A stretch of 11,766 nucleotides of DNA. Source: Halanaerobium sp. GTDB taxonomy: Bacteria; Bacillota; Halanaerobiia; Halanaerobiales; Halanaerobiaceae. Below are positions 7,381 through 11,766 of the stretch, one piece after another (the stretch's first letter is position 1; each line of letters opens with the position of its first letter). The notes under the pieces were generated by a model. The model saw only the letters and a program-made list of their open reading frames with translations, was not told the origin of the DNA and ran no database searches. The position numbers were made by a program, and so were the translations under genes. The DNA lies in assembly GCA_003070825.1 (NCBI GenBank), contig QBLP01000036.1, forward strand, positions 1-11,766, written 5' to 3'.

Positions 7381-7406
7381 ATATAATAGAATAATTTAAT
7401 TGTCCA
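7378..7406 (-). promoter_or_regulatory. Promoter of the CoA-transferase/madLM operon
   Basis: On the minus strand there is TGGACA (7406-7401, five of six matches to TTGACA), a spacer of exactly 17 bp (7400-7384), and TATAAT (7383-7378). The predicted start near 7371 gives a leader of about 83 nt before the GTG start of the CoA-transferase. The promoter lies downstream of the intron's 3' end, so the operon does not depend on transcription through the intron. Confidence 0.8.
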
Positions 7407-7444
7407 GCAAAATTTGTATTTTTACAGTATTTTAGTGAATTTAC

Positions 7445-7491
7445 TAATATATTAAAGTCTTAAGCGCCTAATCTTTTTTAAAGACTTAAAT
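7445..7491. repeat. Weak imperfect inverted repeat in the intron's 3' flank
   Basis: AAGTCTT (7455-7461) and AAGACTT (7481-7487) form a 7-bp inverted repeat with a 19-nt loop, and three more pairs are possible beyond one mismatch. It is AT-rich and not followed by a clean T-tract on the minus strand, so a terminator role is doubtful. It may be a leftover of the flanking exon region or chance. Confidence 0.3.
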
Positions 7492-7521
7492 TTAGTTTTT
7501 AAATATTTATTTTTATAGAAT

Positions 7522-7598
7522 CGAGTAGGAGGGAAATAATTAATTTATTTCCCGACCTCTCACACCACCACAGCTTACCGTTCGGTACTGGGCGGTTC
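7522..7598 (-). ncRNA. Group II intron domains V and VI
   Basis: Domain V, the catalytic hairpin, runs 7598-7561: ACCGCC pairs with GGTGGT, and a distal stem GTACC/GGTAAGC is capped by a GAAC loop. Domain VI follows as GGGAAATAA-ATTAA-TTATTTCCC (7553-7531) plus the basal strands. The maturase stop codon (7602-7600) sits 2 nt before domain V, the usual compact arrangement. Nothing suggests an inactive ribozyme: the catalytic strand is complete. Confidence 0.88.
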
Positions 7599-7599
7599 A

Positions 7600-9015
7600 T
7601 TAAGATTTAATTACTTGTGCATATCTTTCCTTAAAACTAAAGTATCCCAGCCTCTTTAGAAATTGGTTGGTAAAGGTTCTTGTGAGTATTTGGCTATTGG
7701 ATATTCTCCAGTAGCCTTTTCTTGTGTTAGCATATTGCCACGCTTTAGGCTCTCTAATACCAAGTTTCTTGAGCATCCTAAAACGAGTTCTAACTCTTTT
7801 CCACCTTTTCCAGTAGCACATTCTTATTCGTCGTCTTGCCCACTGGTCAAGAGCTCGTATCTTGCTTTTCATATCAGCTATTTTGTAATAGCTGACCCAG
7901 CCTGTGATTGTCTGTTTTAATTTCTTAAAACGATATTTCATCGTCCAAGGCTTGCTTCTTGATGTGAGTTCTTTTATCTTTGTTTTAATTTTCTTGATTG
8001 ATTTCGGGTGGACTCTAACCCTTACTTCACCATTCATCCGATAAAATGAGAACCCCAAGAATTTTCTTCTCCAGGGTCTGCCGACTGCACTTTTTATTGT
8101 ATTAACTTTTAGTTTCAATTTCTTTTCAATAAATACAGTTAGACTTTCCATGACTCTTTCGGCCGCTTTTCTACTTTTAACGTAGATCTGACTATCGTCA
8201 GCATAGCGACAGAATTTATGATTGCGTTTCTCCAGTTCTTTATCCAGTTCATCCAGCATAATGTTACTAAGCAGTGGACTTAAAGGTCCGCCCTGCGGGC
8301 ATCCCTCGTCTGTTTTCTTGATTAAACCATCAATCATTACTCCTGAGTTAAGATAAGCTCTTATTAATTTCAGCACTCTTTTATCCTGCACTTTTCTGGC
8401 TACTAAAGACATCAGTTTATCATGTTGAACAGTATCAAAATACTTTTCAAGGTCGATATCGACCACCCATGTATACCCGTCATTTATATATTCTTTAGCT
8501 TTATTTACTGCCTGATGTGCATTCCTTCCAGGTCTGAAACCATAACTATATTCTGAAAATCCTGGGTCAAATATTGGTGTCAGTTGTTGTGTGATTGCTT
8601 GCTGTATCATTCTATCTGTTACTGTTGGAATACCAAGTAGTCTTACTCCACCACCAGGCTTAGGTATTTCTACTCTTCTTACTGCCTGTGGTTTGTAGTT
8701 ACCTTCCAGTACATCTTTCAGAAGCTGACTGCCATTTCTTTCAAGATGGGGTAGAAGTTCATCTACACTCATTCCGTCAATTCCATGACTGCCTTTGTTC
8801 TTAACGACTCTTTTATGTGCCCTATTTAGGTTAGGAGCCGCTAGAATTTTCTCCATCAGATTACTGGAGTCTGCATTTTCACCGTTTCTTACATTCGGCA
8901 ACGCCGCAGAAACACTCTGCACTCTCTCATTACTTCCAGCTTCCAGCCTTTTATCCTGAGAGCAGCCTTCATATGAAGTTGTCTGCTTTCTATGTGTTTC
9001 CGTCGAGTTGTTCAA
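7600..9015 (-). CDS. ltrA: Group II intron reverse transcriptase/maturase
   Basis: This intron-encoded protein helps splice the intron RNA and copies it into DNA at target sites. In the 471-residue form the RT palm carries the first catalytic aspartate in VVDIDLEKYFD (184-194), the QGGPLSPLLSN motif (241-251), and YADD (271-274) as the active site. A maturase (X) domain follows at about 340-400 (WVSYYKI near 373-379), then a basic C-terminal region ending in the class-C-like YWRISNS...LGYFSFKERY. No HNH endonuclease is present, which agrees with class IIC. I chose TTG at 9015 because AGGAGG lies 10 nt upstream; the frame stays open to another TTG at 9048, which lacks a ribosome site. All catalytic motifs are intact and no frameshift is seen, so the element may be active. 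It does not resemble retron or diversity-generating RTs in context. Confidence 0.93.
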   Translation of the reverse strand: MNNSTETHRKQTTSYEGCSQDKRLEAGSNERVQSVSAALPNVRNGENADSSNLMEKILAAPNLNRAHKRVVKNKGSHGIDGMSVDELLPHLERNGSQLLKDVLEGNYKPQAVRRVEIPKPGGGVRLLGIPTVTDRMIQQAITQQLTPIFDPGFSEYSYGFRPGRNAHQAVNKAKEYINDGYTWVVDIDLEKYFDTVQHDKLMSLVARKVQDKRVLKLIRAYLNSGVMIDGLIKKTDEGCPQGGPLSPLLSNIMLDELDKELEKRNHKFCRYADDSQIYVKSRKAAERVMESLTVFIEKKLKLKVNTIKSAVGRPWRRKFLGFSFYRMNGEVRVRVHPKSIKKIKTKIKELTSRSKPWTMKYRFKKLKQTITGWVSYYKIADMKSKIRALDQWARRRIRMCYWKRWKRVRTRFRMLKKLGIREPKAWQYANTRKGYWRISNSQILTRTFTNQFLKRLGYFSFKERYAQVIKS

Positions 9016-9434
9016 ATTTAAGGAACCTCCTAATGTTTCATCCTTCAATTGATGTATATATCCATCAATCTACTATGACTTCTGCTGCATTCTGACAGTT
9101 CAGCTCTTACATTACTGTAGAGTTTATTGCTTAGAAATTCATCACCACAATATGCTATCAGAACCTTCCCTGGTTAAGACTATTTACTTTCACTTCACCT
9201 ATCTGCTGTATTTACACTTCCTGTCTTGAATAGTTTTGGGCTTTGTTTTGTTTGGCAAACTCACCCACAGGATTGTGCCTTTTATACAGTTTGTATTCCT
9301 CAGACCGAAGTTTTGCCTCCAACTTCCTTCAGATTCCACCTCACGATGGACACCCTTCTCTTCAGCTAGTGGTTGGCACTATTAACCCCCACATCAGACT
9401 TTCACTGATTAGCAAATATTCATGCCAGGCAAAC

Positions 9435-9466
9435 CAAGAACAAGCCCCGGCATTTAAACCGGGGCT
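9435..9466 (-). terminator. Intrinsic terminator, target site of the IIC intron
   Basis: On the minus strand AGCCCCGG (9466-9459) and CCGGGGCT (9450-9443) form a perfect 8-bp stem with an 8-nt loop, followed by TGTTCTTG, and then the intron begins. It lies about 30 nt after the stop codon of the usher-like gene. The T-rich tail is interrupted by the intron, so the original tail probably continued into the intron's 3' flank (TCTATAAAAAT). Confidence 0.85.
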
Positions 9467-9469
9467 AAA

Positions 9470-9487
9470 CAGGACATTTCTGTCCTG
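9470..9487 (-). other. Small hairpin with GAAA loop before the terminator
   Basis: CAGGACA and TGTCCTG form a perfect 7-bp stem closed by a GAAA tetraloop on the minus strand, starting only 7 nt after the stop codon of the usher-like gene and 3 nt before the terminator stem. It has no T-tract of its own. It may stabilise the mRNA 3' end or help termination; this is inference. Confidence 0.6.
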
Positions 9488-9494
9488 GGGAAAC

Positions 9495-11766
9495 TTAATC
9501 TCCATAGACTATTGGAATATCAATATTATGGTGATCAAGTTGATCCTCTGTTATATAAATTTCCTGAGTGTAACCGTTCAGGGGTCTGGTTCCTTTTGGT
9601 AGAGATTCTTTTAAGAGAGTTAACTCGTGAAATCCTAATGGCACATTCTGAAAATAATATTCTCCAATCTGATCTGTATAATCTTTTTTATTAAGACCGG
9701 CAACTTCCATTCCTGCCCACATCAGATATTCATCATCTTCATCTTTAAGACCATTGGCATTTTTATCAATAAATACATTACCGCTGATTGTACCATTGAT
9801 TGTTACCCCAAAGTTCTGCATAACATTCTGGTTATCCTTAACTCTTACCAATATTTCTTCAGTAACCGGTGTATAATCAGCTATCAGGTTGCGGTAGTCG
9901 AAGTTGAGAAAATATATGTCATTAAAATATGGTTTAAAGATAAAGAAACCATCTTCATCACTAACAGACATCATATTACCCAGCCTCATTGGTATATCTT
10001 CTAATTTTCTCTCTCCTGGATCCATAACTCCATTATAATTTTCGTCAAGATAAGCATAGCCTGCTACAATCGGGCGAGGTTCAATGTCAGTGAATCTAGA
10101 TTTTCTGGTCTCCTCTCCGATAAATGAAAGAGCATGTGAGTAAGAAAAAGTGGCATATTGTTCATACTCATTATTAACAAAATCAGCATATTCTCTGCCA
10201 ATTTCTATTTTTATCTCACTTTCATCATCTCTAATAATATCATAGGCTGCACTAAAGGAAGTGCCTGGCTCTCCTTCATCTGGAACAATATATTCACCTA
10301 ATAATCTAATATAGCCAGGATTGTTTGAATGATAATAATTACCCGACAAACTAACTGATTGATAATCATTTAAAAACTCTGAATGATAATCCTTTAGTTC
10401 AGCAGTTAGACTAAATTCTCGATTAAAATAATAATTTAAGCGGAGATTACTTTCTTCATCAATTCTAGCTTCTGATTCTTCTTCATTTCTTTTAGTTCCT
10501 AAGGATAAAGAAGCTCTTCTGCCAAATGACAGCCTTATCTCTCCATCATATTCTCGGTCATAGTATCTTGTCCCCTGATCATCTCGCTGCATTTCACCAT
10601 CATAATTTGCTGATAGTAAGAGATAATCACCAAAGCGCTTATACACTCCTAATTCTGCTTCATAATCCTGATAATTTTCCTGGTAGAAATCACTGATGTT
10701 TAGGTCATTATCATAATAGGCAAGATCACTTGAAACTCTAAAGCTTCTTCCATATATATTATTTTCCAGGCCAATACCCTTCCTTATCTTATCTCCTAAA
10801 AAGATATATACTTGATCATTTTGATCTGTAAAAGAATATTCAGATCTGTTGTCCTCATAATAAAGGGATAGAGCATTATAGTTTCTCCAGCCGGGATTAT
10901 AGATAACTTTAAAAGTATAGTAATCACTTTCATCAATCTCATCTTCAAGTGTTTTCCTCTGACCAACTGTTGGATTAATACTAATATTATTAGCTAAATC
11001 AAGACGAAAGGAAAGCGACTTATTTTCTCCTTCATTTTTTTCCATAAAGTTGGCGGTTTCTGGAGGAATATATAGATAAACCCCCTGAATATAGCCATTT
11101 AATAAGCCATATAAAATACTGGCTTCAGCTCCGCTTTTTAAGCTATCTTTTTTACCAGCTATTAACCAGTCCAGATTGATTACTGTTCGAGAATTTATTC
11201 TAAATGAAAAGCCACTAATTGAAGAAACAACTTCTTTAGTTAACTCACTATCCGGATTTAATGATTCATTATAAATAGCTGTTTCTATATGAGCTGAAAG
11301 ATTTTTATTAAAAGCATAGTTTGATCTTAAAGCTCCAAAATATCCTTCCCAGCCATCTCCAGAATAATCGTCATCACGATAACGACCCGCAAAAAGTTCA
11401 TATTCTTTTACCTTTGAGTTCAAAACATCACTTGAGCCAGTGATATACTGTACTCTCTTTTCTTCCTGACCCTCAGAAGTTAACTTTACAACCTCTATTT
11501 TATTTAAATATCTGGCTCTTAATTCAATATTTTCAAAAGTGTACTTGCCATCAGTTTTAATATCTCTTTTTTTAAATAAACTATTATTCAAATAAAGAGA
11601 TACCTGATCACCTTTATTGACTTCAACAGTTACATTAGTATAGGGAATTAATTTATAGCTCAACCTATCCGGCAGTGAAAAATATAAACCCTGCATTTCA
11701 TTGCTGCCAATAGTTTCTTCCAGTCTAAAATTATGATCTCCGGCTATAATTAGCATATTATTTTCC
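9495..11766 (-). CDS. Usher-like outer-membrane beta-barrel protein (5' part missing)
   Basis: The function is not known to me with certainty. The frame is open to the window edge, giving 756 residues; an ATG at 11756 exists but has no ribosome site and the reading frame continues above it, so the true start is outside. Numbering from that ATG: residues about 40-90 (NKGDQVSLYLNNSLFKKRDI...YTFENIELRARYLNKIEV) resemble the beta-domain of fimbrial ushers. About 115-555 is a long run of alternating polar/aromatic beta strands rich in Tyr, Asn, Asp and Glu, as in an outer-membrane barrel. Two C-terminal beta-sandwich (SdrD-B/transthyretin-like) domains follow, each opening with a calcium-loop-like motif: DENYNGVMDPGE (571-582) and DKNANGLKDEDD (664-675). 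Barrel followed by two sandwich domains recalls the FimD/CfaC usher layout. No chaperone or pilin gene is visible. It ends in VYGD without an aromatic end residue. Other surface-protein roles are possible. Confidence 0.6.
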   Translation of the reverse strand, partial: ENNMLIIAGDHNFRLEETIGSNEMQGLYFSLPDRLSYKLIPYTNVTVEVNKGDQVSLYLNNSLFKKRDIKTDGKYTFENIELRARYLNKIEVVKLTSEGQEEKRVQYITGSSDVLNSKVKEYELFAGRYRDDDYSGDGWEGYFGALRSNYAFNKNLSAHIETAIYNESLNPDSELTKEVVSSISGFSFRINSRTVINLDWLIAGKKDSLKSGAEASILYGLLNGYIQGVYLYIPPETANFMEKNEGENKSLSFRLDLANNISINPTVGQRKTLEDEIDESDYYTFKVIYNPGWRNYNALSLYYEDNRSEYSFTDQNDQVYIFLGDKIRKGIGLENNIYGRSFRVSSDLAYYDNDLNISDFYQENYQDYEAELGVYKRFGDYLLLSANYDGEMQRDDQGTRYYDREYDGEIRLSFGRRASLSLGTKRNEEESEARIDEESNLRLNYYFNREFSLTAELKDYHSEFLNDYQSVSLSGNYYHSNNPGYIRLLGEYIVPDEGEPGTSFSAAYDIIRDDESEIKIEIGREYADFVNNEYEQYATFSYSHALSFIGEETRKSRFTDIEPRPIVAGYAYLDENYNGVMDPGERKLEDIPMRLGNMMSVSDEDGFFIFKPYFNDIYFLNFDYRNLIADYTPVTEEILVRVKDNQNVMQNFGVTINGTISGNVFIDKNANGLKDEDDEYLMWAGMEVAGLNKKDYTDQIGEYYFQNVPLGFHELTLLKESLPKGTRPLNGYTQEIYITEDQLDHHNIDIPIVYGD

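Larger units (their letters stand above)
7289..7519. other. Intergenic region between intron and CoA-transferase operon
   Basis: This 231-bp AT-rich stretch contains no gene. It holds the operon promoter, the nested dyad and the weak inverted repeat described separately. Its right end is the 3' flank of the intron insertion, so it would have joined directly to the terminator tail of the usher-like gene before insertion. Confidence 0.7.
7520..9434 (-). mobile_element. Group IIC intron with encoded maturase
   Basis: This is a self-splicing retroelement of about 1.9 kb. Its 5' end (minus strand from 9434) reads GTTTGCCTGGCATG, the counterpart of the GUGUGCCCGGCAUG start of the Oceanobacillus iheyensis IIC intron as I remember it. 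Conserved domain I-II text lies at about 9361-9299, including GGTGTCC, GGAATCTGAAGGAAG and CTTCGGTCTGAGGAA. The conserved end of domain III, CAGCAGAAGTCATAGTA, is at 9087-9071. The maturase gene occupies domain IV. Domain V (7598-7561) starts GAACCGCC and ends GGTGGTGTG, with a GAAC loop and a CGC triad typical of class C. Domain VI is a perfect 9-bp stem (7553-7545 with 7539-7531), and the element ends CTACTCGAT. It sits 8 nt past a terminator stem, the known IIC target type. Boundaries may be off by a few nucleotides. Confidence 0.92.

Noticed and set aside
7455..7487. Inverted repeat as a second terminator
   Set aside because: The stem is short and AT-rich with a 19-nt loop and no clean T-tract.
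7663..7920. Plus-strand open frame over the maturase C-terminus
   Set aside because: Antisense shadow; the minus-strand protein has all expected motifs.
7600..9048. Retron, diversity-generating or CRISPR-associated reverse transcriptase
   Set aside because: Maturase domain X and flanking group II domain V/VI are present; no repeat arrays, template repeats, Cas genes or retron RNA are seen.
9243..9694. Plus-strand open frames over the intron 5' part and the end of the usher-like gene
   Set aside because: They overlap conserved ribozyme sequence and a recognisable protein on the other strand; no protein family is seen.

Overview
This 11.8-kb window is AT-rich and every supported gene lies on the minus strand, so transcription runs from right to left. 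The organism is probably a low-GC anaerobe of the Halanaerobium type, meaning a Firmicutes-related lineage with an outer membrane. The reasons are the AT-rich codon use, the B. subtilis-like rbsR-K-D-A-C gene order, strong AGGAGG ribosome sites with frequent TTG/GTG starts, and an usher-like beta-barrel protein that needs an outer membrane. The assignment is an inference.

Layout in the direction of transcription: (1) 11766-9495 holds the 3' part of a large beta-barrel, usher-like outer-membrane protein with two C-terminal beta-sandwich domains. It is followed at once by two hairpins, the second being an intrinsic terminator. (2) A complete group IIC intron (about 9434-7520) sits 8 nt past that terminator stem and encodes its reverse transcriptase/maturase. 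Domain V, domain VI and the 5' end are all recognisable. (3) A three-gene operon follows (7288-4870): a class III (CaiB/BaiF) CoA-transferase, then MadL and MadM, the two subunits of a malonate:sodium symporter. It has a near-consensus promoter that overlaps a striking 37-bp nested dyad, and it ends in a strong terminator. The logical reading is dicarboxylate (malonate-type) uptake coupled to CoA activation, with no malonate decarboxylase genes in view. (4) The ribose operon rbsR-rbsK-rbsD-rbsA-rbsC (4518-20) starts from a very good sigma-A-type promoter. Two tandem LacI-type operator elements lie at the expected transcription start, which suggests autoregulation by RbsR. Ribose enters through the ABC transporter (RbsA ATPase, RbsC permease; the binding protein RbsB is expected outside the window), RbsD interconverts ring forms, and RbsK phosphorylates ribose.

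The first 19 bases are exactly the Tn5 mosaic-end (Nextera adapter) sequence. The left edge is therefore a library artefact, and rbsC is cut by the contig end, not by a biological event. The right edge also cuts a gene.

No clearly undescribed defence or mobile system is visible. The most interesting points are the CoA-transferase/MadLM unit with its dyad-controlled promoter, the terminator-targeting IIC intron, and the unusual usher-like protein.
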